From the NCBI GenBank assembly GCA_964355075.1, contig CAYHCF010000009.1:35420-99419 (forward strand): DNA of 64,000 nt. The letters are read 5' to 3'. The DNA is from B1 sp964355075. GTDB lineage: Bacteria > Bacteroidota > Bacteroidia > UKL13-3. Positions 16,675-25,495 of this stretch are shown here, piece by piece; position 1 is the first letter of the stretch; every line of letters begins with the position of its first letter. Below the pieces are notes generated by a model. That model saw nothing but the letters and a program-made list of their open reading frames with translations. It did not search any database and was not told where the DNA came from. The position numbers and the translations under genes were made by a program.

Positions 16675-18081
16675 CTAATAGCCCAAAATATTTAGCATGG
16701 ATTGCGCATTTTGCTCCTCCGAAAATACCTGGTAACTCAGGGTTCCATCCTCATTTTTGTCAATCACTATATGTTTCGGAGCAGGAATCAGGCAATGTTG
16801 GATCCCACCATAACCACCTAAGCTTTCCTGGTATGCCCCTGTATGGAAAAAACCCATGTGCAAGGTACTGCCTTCCTTCAATTTAGGTAAAAAAACCTGA
16901 TTGGTATTGGTATCCGAATTATAGAAATCCTGCGCATCACAGGTTAATCCACCCAGATTAATCCTTTGATATTCATCGTCCCAATTATTAACAGCCAGCA
17001 TGATAAATTTTTGTCCAATTCCCCAGGTATCCGGCAATGTAGTGATAAAAGAGCTGTTAATCATATACCATAACTCCTTATCATTCTGTTCCTTCTGACC
17101 AATAATCGAATACAAAGCACCGCCGCTTTCTCCTACTGTAAACGAACCAAACTCCGTAAATATATTGGGCTCTTTTATACCTCTACTTTCACAAATGGCT
17201 TTAATGTAATATACAATCTGGTCAACCATATAGGCATAGTCATACTCTGCTCCCAATGAATTGTAAATAGGCATTCCTCCACCAATATCAAGGGTATCAA
17301 GGTCGTCGCAAAACTCCTTTACATCGCAATACACATTCACCAATCGGGTTAATTCACTCCAGAAGTAAGTAGTATCTCTAATCCCTGAATTCACGAAAAA
17401 ATGCAGTATCTTTAGTTTAAATCTTTCATTGTTTTTGATTTTTTTCTGATATAAATCCTGAATCTTTTTATAACTCATCCCTAATCTGGAGGTATAAACC
17501 GAAAAGTTGGGCTCCTCTTCCGTTGCGATACGAATTCCCAATTGAACCTGTTTTTGAGAATATTTGGCCATCAGTTCCAGTTCCTCAGGGTTATCCAGCA
17601 CACATACCAGATTGTTAAATCCATCATTTAGCAAATCGGCCATGTTTTGCATGTATTCAAGCGTTTTGAACCCATTGCAAACGATAAATTGCTCTTTTTT
17701 TATCTTCCCTTTTTTTTCAAGGATTTTGACAATCTCTAGATCAAAAGCCGAAGATGTTTCAATATCTACCTTGTTTTTTAATACCGTATCCATCACAAAA
17801 CTAAAGTGAGAGCTTTTGGTGCAATAGCAATAATTATAGGTACCCTGATACTTATATTTTTCAAATGCCTTGCCAAATAAGTCTCTGACAACAGCAATCT
17901 GAGAATTGATTTTAGGCAAATAGCTAAACTTGAGCGGCGTTCCGAATTTCTCTATCAGGCCCATTAATTGGATACCATGGAAATATAGTTGGTTATCAAT
18001 TACTTCAAAGCCATGTCTTGGAAAGAAAAAGGTTTGATGAATTAAATCGGTGTACCGGTTTTTGATGTTTGGGATTTTCAC
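16675..18081 (-). CDS. speA: Arginine decarboxylase, PLP-dependent fold-III family
   Basis: This 468-residue enzyme of the ornithine/DAP/arginine decarboxylase group 2 family corresponds to the shortened arginine decarboxylase common in Bacteroidota. It converts arginine to agmatine for polyamine synthesis in the cytoplasm. The PLP lysine is in YCYCTKSS (Lys89). The phosphate-binding glycine loop is LDIGGGMP, and a Cys-Asp pair in GGLTCDAQD supplies the second active-site half from the dimer partner. A gene for an arginase-family enzyme is divergent and adjacent, so both enzymes that consume arginine share a control region. Specificity for arginine over other basic amino acids is inferred from the family. 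Confidence 0.82.
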   Translation of the reverse strand: MKIPNIKNRYTDLIHQTFFFPRHGFEVIDNQLYFHGIQLMGLIEKFGTPLKFSYLPKINSQIAVVRDLFGKAFEKYKYQGTYNYCYCTKSSHFSFVMDTVLKNKVDIETSSAFDLEIVKILEKKGKIKKEQFIVCNGFKTLEYMQNMADLLNDGFNNLVCVLDNPEELELMAKYSQKQVQLGIRIATEEEPNFSVYTSRLGMSYKKIQDLYQKKIKNNERFKLKILHFFVNSGIRDTTYFWSELTRLVNVYCDVKEFCDDLDTLDIGGGMPIYNSLGAEYDYAYMVDQIVYYIKAICESRGIKEPNIFTEFGSFTVGESGGALYSIIGQKEQNDKELWYMINSSFITTLPDTWGIGQKFIMLAVNNWDDEYQRINLGGLTCDAQDFYNSDTNTNQVFLPKLKEGSTLHMGFFHTGAYQESLGGYGGIQHCLIPAPKHIVIDKNEDGTLSYQVFSEEQNAQSMLNILGY

Positions 18082-18167
18082 AGATGCAAATTTTCTACAA
18101 TTTTAGCATTTTACGGGTTTATCAAACAAATTATTATTTATTTGATTCAAATCAAAAGAAAAGCAGG

Positions 18168-18220
18168 TTTGAATTAAGCCATATATTATCTTTGCAACGC
18201 AACCATCCCCAGGAGGTTTT
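18168..18220 (+). promoter_or_regulatory. Promoter and Shine-Dalgarno for the arginase gene
   Basis: TATCTTTG (18187-18194) matches the Bacteroidota -7 box TAnnTTTG, with TTTG at 18168-18171 upstream; the spacing is shorter than the usual 19. A full AGGAGG sits at 18211-18216, 4 nt before the GTG start. This is unusual here, where most genes lack a Shine-Dalgarno, and it helps set the GTG as start. Confidence 0.45.
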
Positions 18221-19156
18221 GTGAAAAATGTAAAAATAATAACCATTCAATCAGATTTTGGAGCCGCTAAAAGGGGTGCTAAATTGGGTCCGAAAGCACT
18301 TTTAAAAGCAATTGAAAAAAATCATCCCGGTTTTCTTGAACATTGTCCGGTTACCAGCATTGAAAGCAGCGATTTAGTCAGTAATGAAATTTTTGAGACC
18401 GCAAAAAACATACACAATATTTTATCTGTTCAAAAGCGAGCCATCAAGGCAATTGATGAGGTATTGTCGCAAGGCTCTTTTCCCTTTGTTATCAGTGGTG
18501 ATCACAGCAATGGACTGGCCGGAATCAGTGCACTTAAAAATCAAAATCCTAAATGGAATATTGGCGTAATCTGGATTGACGCACATGCCGATTTGAACAC
18601 CCCATTTACATCCAAAACCGGAAATATACATGGTATGCCTCTGGCGGCCGCTCTGGCACTCGGTCCAAAAGCAAATCAAAAAAATAAGGTGGATACCGAT
18701 GTGGTAGAAAAGTGGGATAAGTTAATTGCACTGGGTCAGCAAAGAATAAAACCGAAAATATTGCCAAAAAATCTCGTGTTTATTGATATCCGGGATATTG
18801 ATGAGGAAGAAACCAATATTTTGTTCGATAATCAAATAAAATATTTTACGCCTCAGATGAGAAAAGAAATGGGGTTAAAGGAAATTATCAGGGAAACACT
18901 TGAGCACTTAGCGGATTGCAATTGCCTCCTGGTTTCTTTTGATGTGGATAGCCTCGATCCAACTATTTCTTACGGAACCGGAACACCGGTGCCTGACGGT
19001 TTAAGCAAGTTGGAAGCCATTGAATTGTTGCAGGCTTTTTTGGCTGAACCTAAGACCAAATTATTTGAAATTTCTGAAATAAATCCTTTGCTCGATCGCT
19101 ATAACCCCATGGAGGATGTAGCGGCAGAAATAGTAGTTAAAGCGTTAGGTTATTAG
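18221..19156 (+). CDS. Arginase/agmatinase family hydrolase, arginase-like
   Basis: This 311-residue binuclear manganese hydrolase starts at GTG. The metal ligands are all present: SGDHSNG (His95), IDAHAD (Asp120, His122, Asp124) and SFDVDSLDP (Asp241, Asp243). The motif GNIHGMP (134-140) is characteristic of arginases, where it binds the amino-acid end of arginine, so arginase (arginine to ornithine and urea) is favoured over agmatinase. The divergent neighbour makes agmatine, so agmatinase activity is not excluded. Confidence 0.85.
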   Translation: MKNVKIITIQSDFGAAKRGAKLGPKALLKAIEKNHPGFLEHCPVTSIESSDLVSNEIFETAKNIHNILSVQKRAIKAIDEVLSQGSFPFVISGDHSNGLAGISALKNQNPKWNIGVIWIDAHADLNTPFTSKTGNIHGMPLAAALALGPKANQKNKVDTDVVEKWDKLIALGQQRIKPKILPKNLVFIDIRDIDEEETNILFDNQIKYFTPQMRKEMGLKEIIRETLEHLADCNCLLVSFDVDSLDPTISYGTGTPVPDGLSKLEAIELLQAFLAEPKTKLFEISEINPLLDRYNPMEDVAAEIVVKALGY

Positions 19157-19195
19157 GCTATAGGCTATTAGGCTGTAGCAAGTCTGCCTATCCAG

Positions 19196-20209
19196 CTATA
19201 CAAGGCATTTCAGGAATTCAAGAGTATCCTCGCCGTCGGCATAATCGGCTAAACCGGGGTTTTGCGATTGCCCGAAAGGAACCATTCCATCCATTTCTGT
19301 GTTACCTACCACACATTGAATTTCGTTTTTGTGGGTTTCAACATACGCTTTTACCTCTTCCAAATTCTCGTAAAATTGAAACAACAATACACTGAGCGGT
19401 GAAGAAATACCTTCATCCTGTTTTAAAATCAAAAAGCCATTATCTAAATGTGGAGCCAGGTTCATCAGGAAAATGGCCTTGTGGTAAGTATAGTTATTGG
19501 CGTATTTATTGTGATGGATCATATCCTTGTATCGCTCAAAAGCCTCAATCATGGGTTCTAGCTGATAACCCTGTGGTAGCAGTACTTTAGACACATTGCG
19601 ACAACCCAATCCGAAATACATAAACACATCATCTGCCAGTTTATCCAGCTCCTCCGGGCTTTCTTTTCCGGTAAGGATTGCTATGCTGTTTCGGTTTTTG
19701 CGAAGTAAATTCGGCTTGTTTTTAAAGTAGTATTCAAAATACCGGTGGCTGTTATTGCTTCCGGTTGCAATCACTGCATCAAAATTTTTCAAGTTATGGT
19801 CTTCTGAAAATTGGATCAGGTTTTCCATTTCCGGATTTATGCATATTAACTCATTCACCACCCATTTTATTAAAACAGAATCGTCGGACGAAGGTTTTAT
19901 GATCGCTTTATTTCCACTTGCCAGCACACTTATTAAGTCGTGAAGTCCAACCAATGGAATATTTCCCGCCATGATAATCGCTACTGTTTTGGGTTCAGCC
20001 TGATCCGAAAATTCGTATTTTTTGAGCCAGTTCGATAGATTCTCCTGTTTTAATAATGCACCCCATGCTCGTATTGCATTGATTTGCATATCAATAGTAA
20101 ACCAATTGTTATAAAGGTAGGCCTCTTGTAAAATTTTGTGATCAGGATTGACATTTCCGAAAACGTCTCCTAAATTTGAAAGCAAATCAATGCGTTGTGA
20201 ATAATTCAT
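19196..20209 (-). CDS. Acyl-CoA reductase, LuxC family
   Basis: This 337-residue protein of the aldehyde-dehydrogenase-like LuxC family reduces acyl-CoA to aldehyde with NADPH. Typical segments are VAIIMAGNIPLVGLHDLISV, SGNKAIIKPSSDDSVLI, the glycine-rich IATGSNNSHRYFEYYF and the catalytic Cys in GLGCRNVSKV. It lies back to back with a dicluster ferredoxin gene, an arrangement seen often in Bacteroidota and suggesting a redox partnership. There are no luciferase genes, so the role is lipid or aldehyde metabolism rather than light. Confidence 0.88.
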   Translation of the reverse strand: MNYSQRIDLLSNLGDVFGNVNPDHKILQEAYLYNNWFTIDMQINAIRAWGALLKQENLSNWLKKYEFSDQAEPKTVAIIMAGNIPLVGLHDLISVLASGNKAIIKPSSDDSVLIKWVVNELICINPEMENLIQFSEDHNLKNFDAVIATGSNNSHRYFEYYFKNKPNLLRKNRNSIAILTGKESPEELDKLADDVFMYFGLGCRNVSKVLLPQGYQLEPMIEAFERYKDMIHHNKYANNYTYHKAIFLMNLAPHLDNGFLILKQDEGISSPLSVLLFQFYENLEEVKAYVETHKNEIQCVVGNTEMDGMVPFGQSQNPGLADYADGEDTLEFLKCLV

Positions 20210-20294
20210 GTAATTTAGACTAATTCTATTTTTTTGATTGTGGCAACAAAACTAAACTTGCACCTGTTATCATCCTAAACAAAAAAACAAAAAT

Positions 20295-20642
20295 ATGGCA
20301 ATAATGATTACCGACGAATGCATCAACTGTGGTGCATGCGAACCTGAATGTCCAAATAACGCAATTTATGAAGCGGGAGCTGAATGGTCTTGGGCCGATG
20401 GAAATGATTCATCAGGAATGGTTATGCTCAACGGAGAATCTGTTGAAGTAACTAAGCGTTTTCCACCGGTTTCTGACGATGTTTATTTTATCGTTACCAG
20501 CAAATGTACAGAATGTGCGGGCTTCCACGAGGAGCCTCAATGCGCGGCAGTTTGCCCGGTTGATTGCTGTATCCCTGACCTGGATCATGTGGAAACACAG
20601 GAAGAATTATTGGAGAAAAAAGGCAGAATGCACACTGCATAA
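20295..20642 (+). CDS. 4Fe-4S dicluster ferredoxin
   Basis: This 115-residue electron carrier has two cluster-binding motifs. The first is CINCGACEPEC (Cys9, 12, 15, 19). The second is CTECAGF followed by QCAAVCPVDCC, in which an extended loop separates the first Cys pair, as in the Allochromatium-type 2[4Fe-4S] ferredoxins. A Trp/Asp-rich insert lies between the motifs. It is divergent from the acyl-CoA reductase and probably supplies or accepts electrons in a linked pathway. A strong terminator follows 20 nt after the stop. Confidence 0.92.
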   Translation: MAIMITDECINCGACEPECPNNAIYEAGAEWSWADGNDSSGMVMLNGESVEVTKRFPPVSDDVYFIVTSKCTECAGFHEEPQCAAVCPVDCCIPDLDHVETQEELLEKKGRMHTA

Positions 20643-20661
20643 TTTTCATCCAAAAACATTT

Positions 20662-20701
20662 AAAAGCCGTCTCGTCTTTAAGGACGAGACGGCTTTTTTT
20701 T
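20662..20701 (+). terminator. Strong rho-independent terminator
   Basis: Perfect stem AAAGCCGTCTCGTC / GACGAGACGGCTTT around a short TTTAAG loop, then a run of T. It ends the ferredoxin transcript. Its core, GTCTCGTC...GACGAGAC (20669-20690), is the same palindrome found at other, non-terminator positions in the window. Confidence 0.93.
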
Positions 20702-20730
20702 ATTGTCGAATCTCCTAAATTCGCCAGCTC

Positions 20731-21345
20731 ATGCTTATTTCGCTTCATCCCAAAAATCCAAATCCACGCGACCTCAAAAAGGTTGTTGATATGCTGAATA
20801 ACGATGGTATTGTAATCATTCCAACCGATACCATTTATGCCCTTGCCTGCAAAATAGGAAGTAAAAAAGGAATTGAGCGGATGGGAAAAATCAGTGGTAA
20901 AAAAACGGAAAAGATGAATTATTCATTGCTATGTGCCAACCTTTCCCATATTGCTGATTATACCGCTGTGATTGATAAAAGTATATTCAGGCTATTGAAA
21001 AACAATATACCCGGAGCATTTACCTTTATATTTAAAGCGAATAACATCATCAGCAAATACTTTTCGGGCAATAAGAAAACAATCGGAATTCGAATTCCCG
21101 ATAATACAATAACTCAAAATATTATTTCTGAGTTGGGCATGCCGCTGGTGGTTAGCACCCTTTACCACGAAGATGAAATCATTGAATACATGACCGACCC
21201 CGAAGAAATTCATGAAAAGTTTGAATACTTAGTAGATTGTGTGATTGACGGTGGTTCAGGCGGAAATGTTCCCTCCACCATCATTGATTGCAGCAACGAC
21301 GAAATCACCGTAACCCGCCAGGGAAAAGGGATTTTAGTGAGTTAA
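20731..21345 (+). CDS. TsaC/Sua5/YciO-family protein, probable threonylcarbamoyl-AMP synthase
   Basis: This 204-residue single-domain protein has the Sua5/YciO/YrdC fold. Key segments are DGIVIIPTDTIYALACKI (ATP and threonine pocket), a basic KISGKKTEK motif, PGAFTFIFKAN, GIRIPDN, PLVVSTLYHEDE, and GNVPSTIIDCSNDEITVTRQ at the end. TsaC makes threonylcarbamoyl-AMP for tRNA t6A modification. The short length and the KISGKK motif also fit the YciO subgroup, which may have another role, so the symbol is left open. Confidence 0.85.
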   Translation: MLISLHPKNPNPRDLKKVVDMLNNDGIVIIPTDTIYALACKIGSKKGIERMGKISGKKTEKMNYSLLCANLSHIADYTAVIDKSIFRLLKNNIPGAFTFIFKANNIISKYFSGNKKTIGIRIPDNTITQNIISELGMPLVVSTLYHEDEIIEYMTDPEEIHEKFEYLVDCVIDGGSGGNVPSTIIDCSNDEITVTRQGKGILVS

Positions 21346-21351
21346 ATATTG

Positions 21352-21405
21352 CAGTTCTCTGCGCAACTCTGCGTAAACTCCGCGAAACTCCGCGAGAAAG
21401 GGTAA
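21352..21405. repeat. CTCTGCG-type intergenic repeat
   Basis: Short tandem words TTCTCTGCGCAACTCTGCG and AACTCCGCGAAACTCCGCG follow the TsaC-like gene. They belong to the same loose repeat family as 16078-16184. The rest of the gap to 21489 holds no recognised feature. Confidence 0.6.
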
Positions 21406-21488
21406 CGCTAATACTTGAGCCATTCACAATTAATGAAAATGATTTACCCACTACAAACAACATTAAACCAAAATGGTTCTCCCTCCTC

Positions 21489-21929
21489 CTACAATCTTCT
21501 CAAATACAAAATACGCTCATTTTTGACGCCGGATATTTGTTTGATGCCGGTTAATATCAGGTTATTGTTGCCTAGCTTTTCTATAAGATAGGTTTGGTTG
21601 ATCCAATCGGGTTCAGAAATGGTAATCCGGGAATAATCGGGTCCGTAAACCCAGGTGATGGCGTAATTGTTTGATCCCTGGGTCAATATGCCACTGACCG
21701 TATCCGGATTAAATGAGAATTTTCCGTCATTGACAAGGCTTTCCACCCTTATTTTTGGCCCTGTTGAAGGAACTTCATTCTGTAAAACACTATCGCGGTT
21801 CCACTGACCTACAAAATTGATTTTTTGAGTAACAGGATTTGGATCCAGCAGCGGATTATCTTTTACACAGGAAGCCATCAAACTGATGACTGCCATGATA
21901 AGGAATAAATGAATATTTTTAATGCGCAT
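21489..21929 (-). CDS. Lipocalin-like lipoprotein
   Basis: This 146-residue protein is started at ATG 21929, because that Met begins a lipoprotein signal (MRIKNIHLFLIMAVISLMAS then Cys). An upstream in-frame Met would put 27 polar residues before it. After KDNPLLDPNP there is a compact beta-rich domain starting FVGQWNRDSV and ending in short strands (NNLILTGIK, ERILYLRRL). This pattern fits the lipocalin-like lipoproteins frequent in Bacteroidota. It probably sits in the periplasm or outer membrane; no ligand can be inferred. Confidence 0.7.
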   Translation of the reverse strand: MRIKNIHLFLIMAVISLMASCVKDNPLLDPNPVTQKINFVGQWNRDSVLQNEVPSTGPKIRVESLVNDGKFSFNPDTVSGILTQGSNNYAITWVYGPDYSRITISEPDWINQTYLIEKLGNNNLILTGIKQISGVKNERILYLRRL

Positions 21930-22008
21930 AAGTATTTTGAAAAAACAAATATAATGCCATTCATCCACAAAATTTTTTAGGTCCAATGCTTTTTGCTTTA
22001 TTTGTTGC

Positions 22009-22491
22009 ATGTTACACCAGTGCTATATTTTGTTAGGATCAAACATGGGAGATAGTTTTCAAAATCTGCAACATGCAAATGACTTCATGGAAGAAAAAGC
22101 GGGTAAAATAGGTGCTAAATCCTCGGTATATAAAACAGAGGCATGGGGAAATGCAGATCAAAATGATTTTCTGAACCAGGTGATTTTACTGGAAACAAGC
22201 CTATCCGCAACTGAATTATTAGACCAGCTTTTACATATTGAACAAACAATGGGGCGGAAAAGAATTCAAAAATGGGAGCCGAGAATTATTGATTTGGATA
22301 TATTATATTTTGATGATTTGGTTTTCAAAAATGAAAATCTCACCATTCCTCACCCCTATTTGCAAAAAAGAAGATTTGCGCTTGAGCCTTTATATGAGAT
22401 AGCGGCCCACTTTATTCACCCGGTGTTGAACCAATGCACCGCCGACTTATTAAAAAACTGCACTGACCCCCTATTGGTGGAAAAATTGTAA
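22009..22491 (+). CDS. folK: 2-amino-4-hydroxy-6-hydroxymethyldihydropteridine pyrophosphokinase
   Basis: This 160-residue protein matches HPPK closely: YILLGSNMGD at the start, YKTEAWGNADQNDFLNQVIL, the signature RIQKWEPRIIDLDILYFDD with its catalytic Arg and metal-binding Asp residues, and IPHPYLQKRRFALEPLYEI. It transfers pyrophosphate from ATP to the pterin in folate synthesis. It stands divergent from the lipocalin-like gene and 35 nt upstream of a deoxynucleoside kinase, so folate and nucleotide genes are linked here. Confidence 0.95.
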   Translation: MLHQCYILLGSNMGDSFQNLQHANDFMEEKAGKIGAKSSVYKTEAWGNADQNDFLNQVILLETSLSATELLDQLLHIEQTMGRKRIQKWEPRIIDLDILYFDDLVFKNENLTIPHPYLQKRRFALEPLYEIAAHFIHPVLNQCTADLLKNCTDPLLVEKL

Positions 22492-22526
22492 CTTATGATT
22501 GCTCAAATCCTTGCACTTTTGCTACA

Positions 22527-23180
22527 TTGAAATTAGAAATTCCATATCAGTTTATTGCCATCGAAGGTAATATAGGTGCAGGCAAATCATCCTTTGCCAC
22601 AATGCTGTCAAAGCAATTGAATGCAAGTTTGATACTCGAAGAATTTCAAGACAATTCCTTTCTGCCAAAGTTCTATGAAGATGCCCGCCGTTACGCCTTT
22701 CCATTAGAAATGAGCTTTTTGGCGAGTAGGTTCAACCAGTTAAAGAAACAATTAAACGAACAGGATTTGTTTAAAGACCATATTATCAGTGATTATTTTT
22801 TTGCCAAATGCCTGTTGTTTTCAAAGGTGAATTTAGATGAAGATGAGTACGAATTGTACTATCGTTTGTACAGCATCATTGATCTGCAATTACCCAAACC
22901 CGATTTACTGGTTTATCTGCACAGCCCCATCGAAAAACTGCAATGGAATATAGGAAACAGAGGCCGGGTGTATGAGCAACATATCACCGATAAATACCTC
23001 CAGGAGCTTCAGGATGCTTACTTTTCTTACCTGAATGCCAATCCTGATTTACGGGTGTTGCTGGTAGATTGTTCAAACCTGGATTTTGTAAACAACCCTG
23101 CACATTACGAGCAAATAGTTGCGCTGATGACCCAATCGCACAATCCCGGTATTCATCATTATCATTTATTAGGGATTTGA
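22527..23180 (+). CDS. Deoxynucleoside kinase
   Basis: This 217-residue protein of the dNK/dGK/dAK family salvages deoxynucleosides by ATP-dependent phosphorylation. The P-loop is EGNIGAGKSS (13-22). Other family motifs are EEFQDNSFLPKFYEDARRYAF cut to its core EEFQ, the LQLPKPDLLVYLHSP strand, and the Arg-rich lid RGRVYEQ. A TTG start at 22527 is chosen because the P-loop is only a dozen residues in and no ATG precedes it in frame. Its TGA stop overlaps the ATG of the WbqC gene by one base (TGATG). Confidence 0.9.
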   Translation: MKLEIPYQFIAIEGNIGAGKSSFATMLSKQLNASLILEEFQDNSFLPKFYEDARRYAFPLEMSFLASRFNQLKKQLNEQDLFKDHIISDYFFAKCLLFSKVNLDEDEYELYYRLYSIIDLQLPKPDLLVYLHSPIEKLQWNIGNRGRVYEQHITDKYLQELQDAYFSYLNANPDLRVLLVDCSNLDFVNNPAHYEQIVALMTQSHNPGIHHYHLLGI

Positions 23181-23812
23181 TGGAAAAAGCTTCAAGCCTG
23201 ATGAGCATTGCCTATTTGCCCTGCATTGCCTGGGTTCAGCATGCGATTCATAGCGGAGTGGTTTTGATGGAAGCACACGAAAATTACAGCAAACAAAGTT
23301 ACCGCAACCGCACGCGCATCTTATCGTCGAATGGCGTTTTGAATTTAACGATTCCCATTTTACAGCTTACCGGCAAACAAGTGATCACGCAAATTCAAAC
23401 CGATGACAATGAAAACTGGAAACATTCGCATTGGAAAAGCATTTCGGCAGCCTATGGGAAATCGGCGTTCTTTTTATATTACCGGCATCATTTCGAACCC
23501 TTTTTTAATGGCTCTTGTCGTGTAAATTTGTTTGAATACAACCTCGGATTATTAGAAGTGATTTTTAAAATTCTCAAGGTAAACACGCGGCTTGAGCCCA
23601 GCGCGACATACCAAAAAGCGGGGCAGGAACTCGTTGATTTAAGAGAGAAATTCAAAACCAAAAGTAAAAATCCTGAAGCTGAACTTTTATTTCAAAAACC
23701 CTATATGCAGGTGTTCGCCGATAAATTTTCTTTCCAAACCAATTTATCCATTCTCGATTTAATTTTCAATGTAGGTCCGGATGCAGGAAGTTATTTGAGT
23801 GCAGAGTGGTGA
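23180..23812 (+). CDS. WbqC family protein
   Basis: This 210-residue protein begins at ATG 23180, overlapping the kinase stop. Family features are AYLPCIAWVQHAIHSG with a buried His pair, YSKQSYRNRTRILSSNG, the conserved LTIPI, the WKHSHWKSISAAYGKSAF block and YLSAEW at the end. WbqC-like proteins are found in O-antigen and other surface-polysaccharide loci, but the reaction is not established. Here it is coupled to a nucleoside kinase, not a polysaccharide cluster. Confidence 0.85.
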   Translation: MEKASSLMSIAYLPCIAWVQHAIHSGVVLMEAHENYSKQSYRNRTRILSSNGVLNLTIPILQLTGKQVITQIQTDDNENWKHSHWKSISAAYGKSAFFLYYRHHFEPFFNGSCRVNLFEYNLGLLEVIFKILKVNTRLEPSATYQKAGQELVDLREKFKTKSKNPEAELLFQKPYMQVFADKFSFQTNLSILDLIFNVGPDAGSYLSAEW

Positions 23813-23960
23813 AAGGTAAGTGGTAATCAGTAATTGGTAATTGGTAATCAGTAATTATAATAAAAAATAAAATCTGCTAGAAATAGCGGTCTATTGTTAA
23901 ACACAATAATCAACCCCATTTTGCGGAGTATCCATTGGATCAGAATTTCAAAATATTTTC

Positions 23961-24062
23961 ACTTGTGAACTTTCTTCTTTCCCTTGTGGGCTTTGTGTTA
24001 AAAAAGAAATCCCTCTTAAACACAAAGATCACGAAGGATTGCACAAAGATCACAAGGAAATC
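23961..24062. repeat. CTTTGTG-type palindromic intergenic repeat
   Basis: The left arm carries CTTCTTTCCCTTGTGGGCTT and TTTGTGTT. The right arm carries AACACAAAGATCACGAAGG and CACAAAGATCACAAGG, forming an imperfect hairpin. Just before it, 23818-23865 has short GGTAATTGGTAATCAGTAAT-like repeats. No gene is seen in 23813-24120. Confidence 0.65.
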
Positions 24063-24068
24063 GGGGTT

Positions 24069-24099
24069 TTTGAGTCTTGCGCAAAACTCCTTACCTTTG
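24069..24099 (+). promoter_or_regulatory. Bacteroidota-type promoter of the aspartate kinase gene
   Basis: TTTG (24069-24072), then exactly 19 nt, then TACCTTTG (24092-24099), matching the TTTG-N19-TAnnTTTG consensus of the phylum's housekeeping sigma factor. Transcription would begin around 24106, giving a leader of about 15 nt. That is too short for a lysine riboswitch. Confidence 0.65.
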
Positions 24100-24120
24100 C
24101 ATACTTACAAATGATTAAGC

Positions 24121-25380
24121 ATGAAGGTATTTAAATTTGGTGGTGCCTCGGTAAAAAATGCGGAAGCTGTTAAAAATGTTGCTGAAGTATTAAAACAGTT
24201 TATCGGTGATGAAATATTGGTGGTACTCAGTGCGATGGGAAAAACTACCAATGCCCTTGAGCAATTAGCCAAAGCCTATTTTGGCGGCTTAGAAACCAAA
24301 AACAGTTTATACAAACAGGTAAAGGAATTTCATGATGAAATCATTCAGGATTTACTAAAAGGCAGCGCTTCACATACTTACGACGATATAGAGAATCTGT
24401 TTATTGAACTCGAGTGTGAATTGGAAACCAAACCGGGCGATTCTTTCGACAAAGTTTATGATCAGATCGTAAGTTATGGCGAACTATTTTCATCGCGGAT
24501 TGTAAGTGCCTACCTCAATGAAGCCGGTATTCATAACCGTTGGATGGATGCCCGGAACTTTATTATTACCGATAATACCTATCGTGAAGGAAAATTAATT
24601 TGGGAAGCCACCGGCAATTTGATTGGCAATAAATTAAAATCCATCGTTAAAAAACAAATGGTGGTAACCCAGGGTTTTATCGGAAAAAGCAAAGAAAATT
24701 TTACCGTTACCTTGGGCAGAGAAGGTTCCGACTATTCGGCAGCCATTTTTGCTTATGGATTAGATGCTGAAAGTGTAACGATATGGAAAGATGTGGCCGG
24801 TGTAATGAATGCCGACCCGAAAAAATTTCCGGAGGCCATAAAAATGGATGCCATCAGCTACCCGAATGCGATAGAAATGGCCTATTATGGAGCCACTATC
24901 ATTCACCCAAAAACAATTCAACCCCTTCAAAATAAGCATATTCCATTGTATGTGAAATCCTTTGTTGACCCACAAGCCGAAGGAACCCTGGTTGGCGTTG
25001 AAAAAGATAAAGAGGATCATTTACCTACGATCATTTCGAAAGGCCGGCAGGTATTGATTTCAATGGGAAGCAAAGATTTCTCCTTTATTGTTGAAGACAA
25101 CTTGAGCCGTATTTTTAGTGCCTTTGCACAGCACAAAGTAAAAATTAACCTCATGCAAAGTTCGGCCATCAGCTTTAGTGTTTGTGCGGATTATGAAGAA
25201 GATAAAATACCGGATTTGCTGAAAGACCTGGGCAAAGACTACCATATTAAGAGCAATGATCATTTAGAACTTTTAACCATTACCAATTACCTGCCCCATC
25301 TCGTGGATTCATTAATTGAGAACCGGCAGGTTTTGATTGAGCAAAGAACAAGGCATACGCTTCAGTATGTTTTAAAATAA
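24121..25380 (+). CDS. lysC: Aspartate kinase
   Basis: This 419-residue monofunctional aspartokinase performs the first step from aspartate to lysine, threonine and methionine. The ATP and substrate motifs are VFKFGGASVKN (3-13), the LVVLSAMGKTTNALEQL region, and TLGREGSDYSAAIFAYGLDA. The WKDVAGVMNADPKKF and AYYGATIIHPKTIQPL motifs follow. The last 120 residues form ACT-type regulatory domains (ISKGRQVLISMGSKDF onward), so feedback inhibition is likely. It has its own promoter and is 115 nt upstream of gyrB. Confidence 0.95.
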   Translation: MKVFKFGGASVKNAEAVKNVAEVLKQFIGDEILVVLSAMGKTTNALEQLAKAYFGGLETKNSLYKQVKEFHDEIIQDLLKGSASHTYDDIENLFIELECELETKPGDSFDKVYDQIVSYGELFSSRIVSAYLNEAGIHNRWMDARNFIITDNTYREGKLIWEATGNLIGNKLKSIVKKQMVVTQGFIGKSKENFTVTLGREGSDYSAAIFAYGLDAESVTIWKDVAGVMNADPKKFPEAIKMDAISYPNAIEMAYYGATIIHPKTIQPLQNKHIPLYVKSFVDPQAEGTLVGVEKDKEDHLPTIISKGRQVLISMGSKDFSFIVEDNLSRIFSAFAQHKVKINLMQSSAISFSVCADYEEDKIPDLLKDLGKDYHIKSNDHLELLTITNYLPHLVDSLIENRQVLIEQRTRHTLQYVLK

Positions 25381-25495
25381 GCGATTTTTTTTCTGGGAAA
25401 AACTTGTGGATAAGAAAGGCGTTTTTATGCTTGTTTTTATTAGGTAAATCGTGCTTCAAAGCTTAATTTAGCGCATTAATTTATTTAAGTAAAAG

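Noticed and set aside
19196..20642. Luciferase-type bioluminescence locus
   Set aside because: The LuxC-family reductase is next to a ferredoxin, and no luxA, luxB, luxD or luxE is present.
23069..23179. Upstream extension of the WbqC gene
   Set aside because: It overlaps the deoxynucleoside kinase frame. The family start fits ATG 23180, which overlaps the kinase stop.
24000..24120. Possible lysine riboswitch before lysC
   Set aside because: The predicted promoter leaves only about 15 nt of leader, and the sequence upstream is a dispersed repeat rather than a conserved aptamer.
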